Notes under the pieces: generated by a model | What the model was told of the DNA's origin: nothing | What the model saw: only the letters and a program-made list of their open reading frames with translations | The model's database searches: none | Shown here: positions 1-7,453 of the stretch, one piece after another | How positions within the stretch are numbered: the first letter of the stretch is position 1 | Layout of the letters: every line of letters begins with the position of its first letter | Program-made: the position numbers and the translations under genes | Origin: Marinobacterium jannaschii DSM 6295 | Lineage (GTDB): Bacteria > Pseudomonadota > Gammaproteobacteria > Pseudomonadales > Balneatricaceae | Assembly: GCF_000620085.1 (NCBI RefSeq) | Contig: NZ_JHVJ01000007.1 | Coordinates: forward strand, 1 to 64,000 | Direction of reading: 5' to 3' | DNA: 64,000 nucleotides

Positions 1-67
1 CTAACACTTAGTTCACGACGCGAGCTTGCGCTGTTTGCAAGCACGCCTCGTGTAACGGATTGTTGGA
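1..67 (-). other. Integron attC recombination site (cut by left window edge)
   Basis: Read on the minus strand, the site starts with ATCCAAC (67-61), which fits the R'' consensus RYYYAAC. It ends with GTTAG at 5-1, the first five bases of an R' box GTTRRRY whose last two bases lie outside the window. Between the boxes is an imperfect palindrome: CACGACGCGAGCTTGCG near 13-29 matches the reverse complement of the segment near 33-49 with few mismatches. This is the folded, single-strand architecture that integron integrases recognise. The integrase gene 640 bp away supports the call. Orientation was assigned from the usual layout, with cassettes pointing away from intI; the core boxes alone would allow either. 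Confidence 0.8.
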
Positions 68-96
68 TTGGGCCGCCGTGACCAAGTAGCAGTTAT

Positions 97-237
97 TCAT
101 GTACTTAAAGGCGGTTCCACTGGAATATAATAGGTGTGCGTTGTCTCCAATCCAGTCAAATACCCAGAAAAAACAAAGCCCATATCCCGCTTGGCCTTAC
201 GGTAAACCGCAGGGCGCGTCGTTCTGAACCAGTTCAT
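97..237 (-). CDS. Possible 46-aa cassette ORF, unknown function
   Basis: This is the only start-to-stop frame of note in the first cassette. It begins at ATG 237 (MNWFRTTRPAV...) and ends 30 bp before the attC site, a normal cassette layout. An AGGG lies 7 nt upstream of the ATG, but both it and the start codon fall inside the 198-261 palindrome, so initiation could be blocked by RNA folding. The same frame stays open upstream to about 357 but has no usable start codon there. No family is recognised. The product is basic at its N-terminus with no clear membrane segment. It may be a chance ORF across a non-coding cassette. Confidence 0.3.
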   Translation of the reverse strand: MNWFRTTRPAVYRKAKRDMGFVFSGYLTGLETTHTYYIPVEPPLST

Positions 238-261
238 ACGCGCGCCCTGCGGTTTACCGTA
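198..261. repeat. 64-bp palindrome with perfect 21-bp arms inside the first integron cassette
   Basis: The arm 198-218 (starts TACGGTAAACCGC) is the exact reverse complement of 241-261. They are separated by 22 nt holding a smaller inverted repeat (TGAAC / GTTCA). No T-run follows on either strand, so it is not an ordinary intrinsic terminator. It would form a very stable cruciform or RNA hairpin. Possible identities are a REP/MITE-like dispersed element, a translation-blocking hairpin over the small ORF, or a second folded recombination substrate. The sequence does not decide between them. Confidence 0.85.
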
Positions 262-387
262 TAGGAGAAAGGAAATCGGAGATATAGGACATTTTCTGAA
301 TCTTGCACGTTTCGGAGGCTCCTTCCCTGTTAACCCTAAAAACCACTTAACTATATGATACTTTTATATTTTTAGGGTAGGCATCAT

Positions 388-394
388 ATTCAAC
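388..394 (-). other. Candidate attI / first-cassette junction (core GTTGAAT)
   Basis: The minus strand reads TTAAAAC-T-GTTGAAT here. GTTGAAT fits the GTTRRRY core, and the preceding AAAAC resembles the L box of class 1 attI. The core differs by one base from the complement of the R'' box (ATCCAAC) at the end of this cassette, as expected if 394 to 5 is one cassette. A second match, GTTAAGT at 351-345, is a weaker alternative because it complements R'' less well. Position relative to intI (about 310 bp upstream of its start) is acceptable but on the long side. Confidence 0.45.
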
Positions 395-640
395 AGTTTT
401 AATACTGCGCATGCGCGTTTTCATGTCTTTAGGAAAAAGACAAAAAGCGTAAATTTTTGAGGAATATCAATAGCTTGCAGATACATCATGTATTTTTCCT
501 CCCTGAAAAACGAGCATGCGCGTATATATGAGATATCGCGCATTACCGATGTACTGCGCGTGTCCTTATAAGTGTCTGATTGTATAGCATATTTCCCCTG
601 ATTTTGTCATCGACTGAGGGCGGCCTTGCGCGTTATACCC
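395..640. other. AT-rich attI/intI control region with repeated GCATGCGCG
   Basis: No gene was found. The stretch is clearly richer in A and T than the rest of the window. It contains a perfect 10-bp palindrome GCGCATGCGC (407-416). The 9-mer GCATGCGCG occurs at 409-417 and again at 513-521, and a partial copy TACTGCGCGTG lies near 551. Such direct repeats beside intI could be accessory integrase-binding sites of attI or a second regulator's sites. The outward promoter for the cassettes should also lie here, but no confident pair of hexamers was picked. Confidence 0.4.
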
Positions 641-684
641 TTGGCAAACTTCGCTTTTTTGAAATACACTGTATATCCATACAG
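641..684 (+). promoter_or_regulatory. intI promoter with overlapping LexA (SOS) box
   Basis: A sigma70-like pair is visible: TTGGCA (641-646), 18 bp, TACACT (665-670). CTGTATATCCATACAG at 669-684 fits the LexA consensus CTG-N10-CAG with AT-rich middle and the full CTGT...ACAG ends. It overlaps the -10 element and lies 21 bp before the intI start, so bound LexA should block transcription. SOS control of intI through a promoter LexA box is established for Vibrio and class 1 integrons. Its action here is inferred from sequence. Confidence 0.82.
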
Positions 685-705
685 TTTTACAGGGAGTGTG
701 AAACA

Positions 706-1665
706 ATGGCAGCAAGCCCCTTTTTGAACCGGATTCGATCAGAAATCCGCTTACGCGGCTATAGCCTGGCAACCGAGAAAAGCTATATCAGCTGGATCAA
801 GCGCTATATCTACTTTCATAACAAACGCCATCCTCAAGAGATGGGCGCTGCTGAGGTACGGGCTTTTCTTAATCATTTGGCAACTAACCGCGAGGTCGCG
901 GTCAATACCCAGAAGTCAGCGCTGAACGCTCTCGCCTTTCTTTATAATCAAGTGTTTAAGCAACCCTTGGGAGACCTTGGTTTCAGGTATACGAAAAGCC
1001 CTCAGCGCCTGCCGACTGTTCTGACAACGGACGAAGTTTCCAGTATCCTTGCCCAGCTAAAGGGCCGCGACAGCATCATCTTCCAGCTTTTATATGGCAG
1101 CGGATTACGTATCAGCGAGTGCCTGCGGTTACGGGTGATGGATATCGACTTTGATCAATGCAGCCTGACAGTCCGATCAGGGAAGGGGGATAAAGATCGT
1201 GTCACGATTCTGAGCCCTTCCCTACTACCTGCTCTGCGCGCTTTAAAAGATAGCGCCATCGCTCTGCAGCAGAAGGATAACCTCAGCGGAGTAGGCCCTT
1301 CCCTGCCCTATGCTCTGGGCCGTAAATATCCAAATGCATTTCGCACCCCGGCCTGGATGTATATCTTTCCTTCGACATCGATCTCTGCGCACCCGATCAC
1401 AGAACAGAGCTGCCGTCATCATCTGCACCCTTCAGTGCCACGTAAGGCGTTGAAGAAAGCCACTATCGCAGCTGAGATAACGTACAAAAAGATAAGCTGC
1501 CATACCTTCAGACATTCGTTTGCCACCCATCTGCTGCAGGCAGGGCGTGATATCAGGACAGTACAGGAGTTGCTGGGACACAGCGATGTCGCGACGACAC
1601 AGATCTATACCCATGTGCTGGGACAGCGGTTTGCCGGTACTTCCAGCCCGCTGGATCGGCTTTGA
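706..1665 (+). CDS. intI: Integron integrase (tyrosine recombinase, IntI family)
   Basis: This 319-aa enzyme excises and inserts gene cassettes by recombining attC hairpins with attI. The tyrosine-recombinase catalytic set is complete: R135 (GLRISE), H266 and R269 (CHTFRH), H292 (LLGH) and nucleophile Y301 (IYTHV). The extra segment at about 203-245 (ALGRKYPNAFRTPAW ... RHHLHPSVPRKALKKA) is the domain that separates IntI from XerC/D and phage integrases. An open frame extends upstream to 580, but ATG 706 is chosen. It has AGGGAG nine nt before it, follows the promoter/LexA box, and gives the usual IntI length and start. The gene is intact and oriented away from attC, as in normal integrons. 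Cassettes should therefore extend beyond the left edge. Confidence 0.93.
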   Translation: MAASPFLNRIRSEIRLRGYSLATEKSYISWIKRYIYFHNKRHPQEMGAAEVRAFLNHLATNREVAVNTQKSALNALAFLYNQVFKQPLGDLGFRYTKSPQRLPTVLTTDEVSSILAQLKGRDSIIFQLLYGSGLRISECLRLRVMDIDFDQCSLTVRSGKGDKDRVTILSPSLLPALRALKDSAIALQQKDNLSGVGPSLPYALGRKYPNAFRTPAWMYIFPSTSISAHPITEQSCRHHLHPSVPRKALKKATIAAEITYKKISCHTFRHSFATHLLQAGRDIRTVQELLGHSDVATTQIYTHVLGQRFAGTSSPLDRL

Positions 1666-1689
1666 GAGGCTGTAACAGAGAAGGAAAAA

Positions 1690-1785
1690 GGGGGAATCCG
1701 GTCGCCAGACTCTGAATCAATCTTCAGATTCCCCAAGGGGAGCACTTCACTTCAGGAGCCTGCGGACAGGACTCCCGGGTGAAGT
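1690..1785 (+). repeat. Inverted repeats downstream of intI (possible transcript end)
   Basis: Two stem-loops follow the intI stop codon. One pairs GGGGGAATC (1690-1698) with GATTCCCC (1727-1734), in competition with TCTGAA/TTCAGA (1711-1716 / 1723-1728). The other pairs ACTTCAC (1744-1750) with GTGAAGT (1779-1785), with inner GGAG-CCTG / CAGG-A-CTCC stems. Neither has a following T-run, so Rho-dependent or convergent termination between intI and ridA is as likely as intrinsic termination. Confidence 0.5.
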
Positions 1786-1828
1786 AAGGTAAACATGTAA
1801 CAGAAAGCCAAAGGGTGGTTAAACCCTG

Positions 1829-2206
1829 TTACTGTGGCACGGCCGCGTAGGCAACGATTTCACACAGCATCTCTTCGCGGGCCAGGCCGGCGACGATCAT
1901 TGCAGCGCGGTTCGGGTACGGCGCTTCAAAGTATTCAGCGTAAACCTTGTTGAAGACCGGCAGCTGGCTGCGGTCGGTGACGTAGATCAGTACCTGGGTC
2001 ACGTCAGCCATGCTCAGCTCGGCGGCTTCGATGGTGTGTTTGAAGTTTTCCATCGTCTGACGCGCCTGGGCTTCGATACCGCCCTCTACCACTTTACCCT
2101 CAGCATCGATCGGGATCTGCGCGGTGGAGAGCTGTCCATTGGCGATAACAGCCCATTCCAGTGGTGCTTTGGAAGCGTAGAGGTCGGTTTTTACTACAGT
2201 TTTCAT
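1829..2206 (-). CDS. ridA: RidA/YjgF family protein
   Basis: This 125-aa protein has the Rid trimer fold. Family members hydrolyse reactive 2-aminoacrylate and other enamine/imine intermediates in the cytosol. Visible signatures are the SxQIP-like stretch (STAQIPID), the central QARQTMENFKHTIEAA helix, and PYPNRAAMIVAGL with the conserved Arg that binds the substrate carboxylate in active RidA. It follows the ALDH-dipeptidase-BCCT set on the same strand, but a strong terminator (2294-2319) lies between, so it may be expressed separately or by read-through. Rid proteins are common beside amine and amino-acid catabolic genes. The exact subgroup was not determined, and its Shine-Dalgarno is weak. 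Confidence 0.85.
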   Translation of the reverse strand: MKTVVKTDLYASKAPLEWAVIANGQLSTAQIPIDAEGKVVEGGIEAQARQTMENFKHTIEAAELSMADVTQVLIYVTDRSQLPVFNKVYAEYFEAPYPNRAAMIVAGLAREEMLCEIVAYAAVPQ

Positions 2207-2293
2207 TTCAGTATCGACTTTAGATAAGTTGGGGAGTGTGTCGTTTCTGGCTTTCCGATAAATCGAAAAGCCTTAAAAATCCGGAATTTTGGC

Positions 2294-2319
2294 AAAAAAA
2301 AGGAGCGCCGAAGCGCTCC
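2294..2319 (-). terminator. Intrinsic terminator after the BCCT gene
   Basis: On the minus strand, GGAGCGC - TTCG - GCGCTCC is followed by eight T residues. The UUCG tetraloop and T-run make this a textbook Rho-independent terminator, 26 bp after the BCCT stop. Confidence 0.9.
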
Positions 2320-2344
2320 CTTGCTCTTCAGTTGTTCAGCGTTA

Positions 2345-3907
2345 TTACAAGCCCTGCTCGTCCGCCATCTTTCTGGCGATCTGCGGTGCGGTCCAGAGTG
2401 ATGGCAGCAGTACCAGAGATACAGGTACGGCCGTTACCACGATGAAGGACTGCAGTGCGGAGATACCGCCGGAGCCGATGGAGATCAGCAGCGCGGCAAC
2501 CACACCCATCATGATGCCCCAGAACACACGCACAGAGCTCTGTGGGTGGTCAGTACCGGTCATAACCATGGACACTGCGTAGGTCATGGAGTCACCGGTG
2601 GTGGCGACGAAGATCGTCGTCAGGATCAGGAACAGTACTGAGATGAAGAAGCCCATCGGCAGCTGTTCTGTGATCGCCAGCAGTGCCGCCGGCAGGTTGA
2701 AACCGGTGAACGGCTCGGAGATCACGCCTGGGTTCTGCAGTTCGAACGCCAGACCGCTGCCACCGACGATGGTGAACCAGAAGCAGGTGATTACCGGTGC
2801 AACTACAGAGATCAGCAGGATCATCTCGCGGATAGTACGGCCGCGGGAGATACGCGCTACAAACATCGCCATCAGCGGGCCGTAACCCAGGAACCAGCCC
2901 CAGAAGAACACGGTCCACCAGTCCAGCCAACCCGGGCTTGCACGGAAGGTCGCCATCGGGATGAACTCATTCAGGTAGATACCGAAAGAGTGCAGGTAGC
3001 TGTCAATGATGAAGGCCGTTGGGCCGAAGATCAGGATGAAGGCCATCAGGATCACAGCCAGGATTACGTTCGCAGAACTCAGAATCTGGATACCACGGGT
3101 CACACCGCTCACGGCGGAGATGGTGTAGATACCGATCAGGCCGATCAGGATAGACACCTGAGTACCGTAGGTGTTCGGGATACCAAACAGTTTTTCCAGA
3201 CCGAAGCTGACCTGCAGGCCGAGGAAGCCGATCGGACCAACCGTACCGGCAACAACGGCCAGGACACAGCTAGCGTCAACAATCGCGCCCAGTGGGCCAG
3301 TCATCACTTTGTCACCGAATAACGGGTACAGCAGGGTACGCGGTTTCAGCGGCAGGCCTTTTTCATAGTGCAGGTACATGAATACCACACCGGTCAGGCT
3401 GCCCAGAATCGCCCAGGCCAGGAAGCCCCAGTGCATAAAGCTCTGTGCCAGCGCGTTGTACGCAGCATCGGTTGTGCCGGTCTCACCACCAAACAGCGGT
3501 GGCGGAGAGGTGAAGTGTGCCATCGGCTCAGCAGCAGCCCAGAAGACGCCGCCACCTGCCAGCAGGGTACACATGATCACGGAGATCCATTTGAAGCTGG
3601 TCATCTCGGGGGTTTTAACACCACCCAGAACCACAGAGCCGGTGCGACCCAGTGCCAGTACCAGACCAATAACAAAGGTCAGCAGCAACAGTACCTGCCA
3701 GTAGGCACCGAAGTATTTAGTCGAAGTGGCGAAGGCGCTGTTTACCCAGGCGGATACCATTTCGATATCGTAGAGGGCCAGTACGGCAAACAGTGCCAGT
3801 ACGCCTCCACTGATCAGGAATACCGGCATATCAACTCCGGCAAACAGACCACCCTTATTGGTGTCTGAATCACGCATGGCCATGGAGGCCTCGGACGCAT
3901 TACTCAT
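2345..3907 (-). CDS. BCCT-family betaine/carnitine/choline transporter
   Basis: This 520-aa inner-membrane carrier should have about 12 membrane segments. It imports a trimethylammonium-type solute (glycine betaine, choline, carnitine, or DMSP-like) with Na+ or H+. The BCCT signature lies around residues 320-360 (WTVFFWGWFLGYGPLMAMFVARISRGRTI), with conserved tryptophans of the aromatic substrate cage. The hydrophilic N-terminus is short and no long regulatory C-terminal tail is present, which fits a nutrient-uptake carrier better than an osmosensor such as BetP. ATG 3907 has AGGAG 6 nt upstream. It is the third gene of a leftward operon after the aldehyde dehydrogenase and dipeptidase, 86 bp from the latter. 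The substrate cannot be read from sequence. Confidence 0.9.
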   Translation of the reverse strand: MSNASEASMAMRDSDTNKGGLFAGVDMPVFLISGGVLALFAVLALYDIEMVSAWVNSAFATSTKYFGAYWQVLLLLTFVIGLVLALGRTGSVVLGGVKTPEMTSFKWISVIMCTLLAGGGVFWAAAEPMAHFTSPPPLFGGETGTTDAAYNALAQSFMHWGFLAWAILGSLTGVVFMYLHYEKGLPLKPRTLLYPLFGDKVMTGPLGAIVDASCVLAVVAGTVGPIGFLGLQVSFGLEKLFGIPNTYGTQVSILIGLIGIYTISAVSGVTRGIQILSSANVILAVILMAFILIFGPTAFIIDSYLHSFGIYLNEFIPMATFRASPGWLDWWTVFFWGWFLGYGPLMAMFVARISRGRTIREMILLISVVAPVITCFWFTIVGGSGLAFELQNPGVISEPFTGFNLPAALLAITEQLPMGFFISVLFLILTTIFVATTGDSMTYAVSMVMTGTDHPQSSVRVFWGIMMGVVAALLISIGSGGISALQSFIVVTAVPVSLVLLPSLWTAPQIARKMADEQGL

Positions 3908-3993
3908 ATTAGTCTCCTGATGGATCTCTTATTTTTATGTATCAGAGCTCTAATCAACCTGCCGGGGAGAGTCGGGGGCCCTCCCCGGCAGTA

Positions 3994-5004
3994 TCAATTA
4001 CCGGTTGCCTGCGGCTGCAGGCCATCATCCAGGAAGTTGAGCCAGTTCAGGCCCATGATTTTGGCCACTTCTTCAGCGCTGAAGCCGCGAGCCAACAACC
4101 CTTCGGTGATGTTCGGGAAGTCTCTGCTGTCCTTAAACCAGGACAGTGGACGCGGCCAGTCCGCATTGGACTTAGAGCCTTCACCGTAATCCATGGACTT
4201 GGACCAGCGACCGTTACGCATCCACTCCAGTACGGACAGGGGCTGCTCCTGGCATAGGTCAGTACCGATACCGATGTTGTCTACGCCCATCAGGTCAGCC
4301 GTGCTGGCTACCATGTCGCAGAACTCTGCCAGGGTGCAGTCCGGGCCGTTCTTCAGGTGGAACGGGTAGAGACTGAAGCCCAGCAGGCCACCGGATTCGC
4401 CCAGCGCCTTCAGAACAGTGTCTGATTTGTTGCGCTTGGCAGCGTGGAAGCTGGTCGGGTTGGCGTGGGAGATCACGATTGGACGCTCGGAAATTTCGAT
4501 CGCATCCAGTGTGCTTCGCTCGCCGCTGTGGCTCATGTCCACAATCATGCCAACACGGTTCATCTCTTTGATCGCCTGGCGACCAAAGCGGGTGACACCG
4601 CTGTCTTCTGCTTCGTAACAACCGCAAGCCAGCAGGCTCTGGTTGTTGTACGTCAGCTGCATGATCATCAGGTTCAGCTCGCGCATCACCTCAACCATGC
4701 CGATGTCGTCTTCGATTGGAGAGCAGTTCTGCGCTCCGAACATGACACCGACCTTGCCCAGTTCTTTGGCGCGACGGATATCCGCCGCGCCCTTAACTGG
4801 CATGATCAGGTCGCTGTTCATTTCGAAGTGACGGTTCCACTCTGCGATGCGTAACAGTGTTTCGCGGATCTGCTCGTGGTACACGATGGTGGCGTGAACC
4901 ATGGTCACACCGCCTGCGTGCAGCTGTTCGAAGATCTCACGGTTCCAGTTGGAGTACTGGAGGCCGTCGATCACGATCATTTCGTTATGAAGCTCTCTGC
5001 TCAT
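3994..5004 (-). CDS. M19 (renal/membrane) dipeptidase-like protein, PA5396 type
   Basis: This 336-aa TIM-barrel protein belongs to peptidase family M19. It keeps the later half of the family pattern: SGVTRFGRQAIKEMNRVGMIVDMSH, SHANP, and the GIGTD strand. The usual first zinc motif (DGHND) reads DGLQYSN, and the bridging Glu region reads GVMFGAQN. Three classical metal ligands are therefore absent, while the two later His residues remain. The same changes are remembered in the Pseudomonas PA5396-type protein of the glycine-betaine/dimethylglycine locus, so they mark a subgroup rather than decay. Function is unlikely to be ordinary dinuclear-zinc dipeptide hydrolysis; action on a betaine-derived amide or N-methyl compound is inference. 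Starts 13 bp after the ALDH stop. Confidence 0.75.
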   Translation of the reverse strand: MSRELHNEMIVIDGLQYSNWNREIFEQLHAGGVTMVHATIVYHEQIRETLLRIAEWNRHFEMNSDLIMPVKGAADIRRAKELGKVGVMFGAQNCSPIEDDIGMVEVMRELNLMIMQLTYNNQSLLACGCYEAEDSGVTRFGRQAIKEMNRVGMIVDMSHSGERSTLDAIEISERPIVISHANPTSFHAAKRNKSDTVLKALGESGGLLGFSLYPFHLKNGPDCTLAEFCDMVASTADLMGVDNIGIGTDLCQEQPLSVLEWMRNGRWSKSMDYGEGSKSNADWPRPLSWFKDSRDFPNITEGLLARGFSAEEVAKIMGLNWLNFLDDGLQPQATGN

Positions 5005-5017
5005 TGACCTGCCCCCG

Positions 5018-6463
5018 TTATGCGCGGATGTAGGTGGTTTTCACAACGGTGTAGAATTCCTTGGCGTAAGTACCCTGTTCACGAGGACCGAAGCTGGAAT
5101 CTTTACGGCCGCCGAACGGTACGTGGTAATCGGTGCCGGCAGTTGCCAGGTTCACCATTACACAGCCTGTCTTAGCGTTGCGTTTGAAGTCAGTGGCGTA
5201 CTTCAGAGATTCGGTGCAGATACCACCGGTCAGGCCGAAGTTAGTGTCGTTCAGAGTCGCCAGTGCTTCTTCGTAGTCTTTAACCTTGATGACACAAGCG
5301 ATCGGCGCGAAGGCTTCTTCACGGTTGATAGTCATGTCGTTAGTGGTTTCAGTGAACAGAGCCGGCTGCATGTAGTAGCCTTCTTTCTCTTCGTTCAGGA
5401 CTTCACCACCGTAAACCAGCTTGCCGCCTTCGCTCTTAGCCAGTTCCAGGTATTTCAGGTTGGATTCCATCTGACGGGCATCAGCCACGGCACCGATGTG
5501 AACGCCTTCTTTCAGAGGGTGACCCACAACCAGTTTCTTCATGCGCTCTACAACAGCTTCTACGAAGCGGTCGTGGATGCCTTCAGTCACGATCAGACGG
5601 GAGGAAGCAGTACATTTCTGACCGGTACCGCCGTAAGCGCCACCCACTGCGCACTCAACCGCGTTCTCCAGGTCAGCGTCATCCAGTACAACCAGGGCGT
5701 TCTTGGAGCCCATTTCCAGCTGACACTTAACCAGGTTAACGGCCGTCGCAGCAGCCACCTTGCGGCCAGTCTCCAGGGAGCCGGTGAAGGTCAGTGCGTT
5801 GATATCGCGGGAGTTGATCAGTACATCACCCACTTCAGCACCCGGACCCATTACCAGGTTGAAAGTACCGGCTGGCAGCCCCTGACGGGAGATGATTTCA
5901 GTCAGTGCCCATGCAGATGCAGGTACCTGGTTAGCAGGTTTCCAGACGATGGCGTTACCGAATGCCAGCGCAGGCGCGATCTTCCAGGCACCTGTTGCAG
6001 TCGGGAAGTTCCAGGGCGTGATAATACCGACAACACCCACCGGCTCGCGGCGTGTTTCGATTTCGATACCCGGACGTACGGAGTCAGCCGTTTCGCCCAT
6101 CTGACGCAGCACTTCAGCGGCGTAGTAGTGGAAGAACTGACCGGAACGGTAAGTTTCGCCGATACCTTCAGCCAGCGTCTTACCCTCTTCACGGGCCAGG
6201 ATTTCACCCAGCTCGTTTTTACGTGCGATCAGCTCGTCACCGATAGCCATCAGGACGCTGTAACGCTGTTCCAGGCCGCTCTTAGCCCACTCAACCTGAC
6301 CAGCAGTCGCCGCAGCGATTGCAGCTTCAGTCTGAGCTTTGTCAGCCTGAGCGTATTGACCGATTACGTCGCTGGTGTCGGCAGGGCTGATGTTTGCCAC
6401 GCTGCCTTTGTTACCTTCTACCCACTCACCTGCGATGTAATTACGAAAAACTGAATCAGACAT
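5018..6463 (-). CDS. NAD(P)-dependent aldehyde dehydrogenase (ketoglutarate-semialdehyde DH-like)
   Basis: This 481-aa cytosolic aldehyde dehydrogenase oxidises a semialdehyde to the acid. Family motifs are present: TPWNFPTATGAWKIAPAL, the cofactor loop FTGSLETGRKV, catalytic Glu in LEMGSKN, and catalytic Cys in GQKCTASSR. The C-terminal VPFGGRKDSSFGPREQG and the overall pattern recall the Bacillus YcbD-type alpha-ketoglutaric semialdehyde dehydrogenases. An upstream in-frame start at 6517 exists, but ATG 6463 has a perfect AGGAGGT 4 nt away and is the better start. First gene of the leftward operon and divergent from a LysR gene. Substrate is inferred only; a betaine- or amino-acid-derived semialdehyde suits the neighbours. 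Confidence 0.88.
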   Translation of the reverse strand: MSDSVFRNYIAGEWVEGNKGSVANISPADTSDVIGQYAQADKAQTEAAIAAATAGQVEWAKSGLEQRYSVLMAIGDELIARKNELGEILAREEGKTLAEGIGETYRSGQFFHYYAAEVLRQMGETADSVRPGIEIETRREPVGVVGIITPWNFPTATGAWKIAPALAFGNAIVWKPANQVPASAWALTEIISRQGLPAGTFNLVMGPGAEVGDVLINSRDINALTFTGSLETGRKVAAATAVNLVKCQLEMGSKNALVVLDDADLENAVECAVGGAYGGTGQKCTASSRLIVTEGIHDRFVEAVVERMKKLVVGHPLKEGVHIGAVADARQMESNLKYLELAKSEGGKLVYGGEVLNEEKEGYYMQPALFTETTNDMTINREEAFAPIACVIKVKDYEEALATLNDTNFGLTGGICTESLKYATDFKRNAKTGCVMVNLATAGTDYHVPFGGRKDSSFGPREQGTYAKEFYTVVKTTYIRA

Positions 6464-6537
6464 ATTGACCTCCTGAAAGTGATTGGAAGCATCATATGCC
6501 CTGTGCTTTAATAACAAAAATTAATAAATAATATTCC

Positions 6538-6557
6538 TTGATAAGGAAGACTTATCA
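6538..6557. promoter_or_regulatory. Candidate LysR operator (TTGATAAG-N5-CTTATCA)
   Basis: A perfect 7-bp dyad, TGATAAG / CTTATCA with a 5-bp spacer, sits in the 93-bp gap between the divergent ALDH and lysR genes and touches the lysR start codon. LysR regulators commonly bind such dyads and repress their own gene. The same motif with the same spacing recurs at 7768-7786. Confidence 0.6.
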
Positions 6558-7453
6558 TGCTGCCAGAACTTAAAATTACTCAGCTGCGCCACTTTGTCTG
6601 GGTCGCAGAACTCAAGGGCTTCCACGCCGCTGCAGAGAAAGCGCACCGCACCCAGCCGGCGATCTCGCTTTCTATAAGAGACCTGGAAAATAAGCTGGGC
6701 GAGTCCCTGTTTGAAAAGCGAAACGCCAAAACAGCCAAGACCGAGCTGACCCCGTTCGGCCAGCATTTCCTGCCCAAGGCCAAGGAGCTGATCGCCCATC
6801 ACGATCGCATCGCCGAAGATATGACCTTGCTGGCGGAGCATAAGACCGGCCACCTGCGTCTGGCCTCAGTACCTTCTATTGCCAGCCAGGTGTTACCCGA
6901 GTTGCTGCTGGAGTTTGTCGCCGAAGCACCTGAGCTGCATGTGAGCTTCTTCGACGACAATTCCGATGCCGTCCTGAAGATGGTGGAAAACCAGCAGGTG
7001 GATTTTGGTATCGCCAACCTGTTCCATGAGCATGAGCACAGCGACAAGACCTTCACTCCGATCTGGGAAGACCATATCGGCGTGGTATGCCCCCAGGACC
7101 ATCCACTGGCACAGCAGAAAGAGGTGCACTGGAAAGCGTTGCGCGAACACCGTCATATTAGTAACGGCACCTCGCGACTGCTGGAAGATACCGAAGCGCG
7201 CTCGCTGCTGGGTCACTCCCAGTTCTATGTCTCTAACATGATTTCACTGGTGGCGATGCTGGAAGCCGGGTTTGGGGTCACCACCCTGCCCCGCTACGCC
7301 TTTCCGAAAGAGAGCAATACCCTGACCTTTGTCCCGCTGGTAACGCCCGAAGTGATCCGGCGCATCGGCATTGTAAAGCTGACCAACAAGTCGCTGACAC
7401 CACCCGCCCAGGCGCTGGTGGATTTTATTCTGAGTAAAAGCGCCAAACAGTAA
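6557..7453 (+). CDS. LysR-family regulator divergent from the ALDH operon
   Basis: This 298-aa DNA-binding protein has an N-terminal winged helix-turn-helix (about 8-65: QLRHFVWVAELKGFHAAAEKAHRTQPAIS) and a two-lobed effector domain (about 95-295). It begins right at the dyad 6538-6557, which suggests autorepression. By the usual LysR logic it controls the divergent aldehyde dehydrogenase-dipeptidase-BCCT operon in response to a pathway compound. A second copy of the dyad downstream suggests that it may also control the 8105-10600 operon. The effector is not predictable from sequence. Confidence 0.9.
   Translation: MLPELKITQLRHFVWVAELKGFHAAAEKAHRTQPAISLSIRDLENKLGESLFEKRNAKTAKTELTPFGQHFLPKAKELIAHHDRIAEDMTLLAEHKTGHLRLASVPSIASQVLPELLLEFVAEAPELHVSFFDDNSDAVLKMVENQQVDFGIANLFHEHEHSDKTFTPIWEDHIGVVCPQDHPLAQQKEVHWKALREHRHISNGTSRLLEDTEARSLLGHSQFYVSNMISLVAMLEAGFGVTTLPRYAFPKESNTLTFVPLVTPEVIRRIGIVKLTNKSLTPPAQALVDFILSKSAKQ

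Noticed and set aside
327-335. GTTAAC-type sequence considered as an attI core
   Set aside because: GTTAACC and GTTAACA break the GTTRRRY rule at the third R.
580-705. Upstream extension of the integrase frame
   Set aside because: It would run through the promoter and LexA box; ATG 706 has the ribosome site and fits the IntI N-terminus.
3994-5004. Calling the M19 protein a decayed pseudogene because of missing zinc ligands
   Set aside because: The frame is intact with a ribosome site, in an operon, and the same substitutions are remembered in a functional-looking subgroup.
5123-6454. 443-codon open frame on the plus strand across the aldehyde dehydrogenase gene
   Set aside because: It is the mirror of a clearly recognised enzyme; its translation has no family pattern and is compositionally odd.
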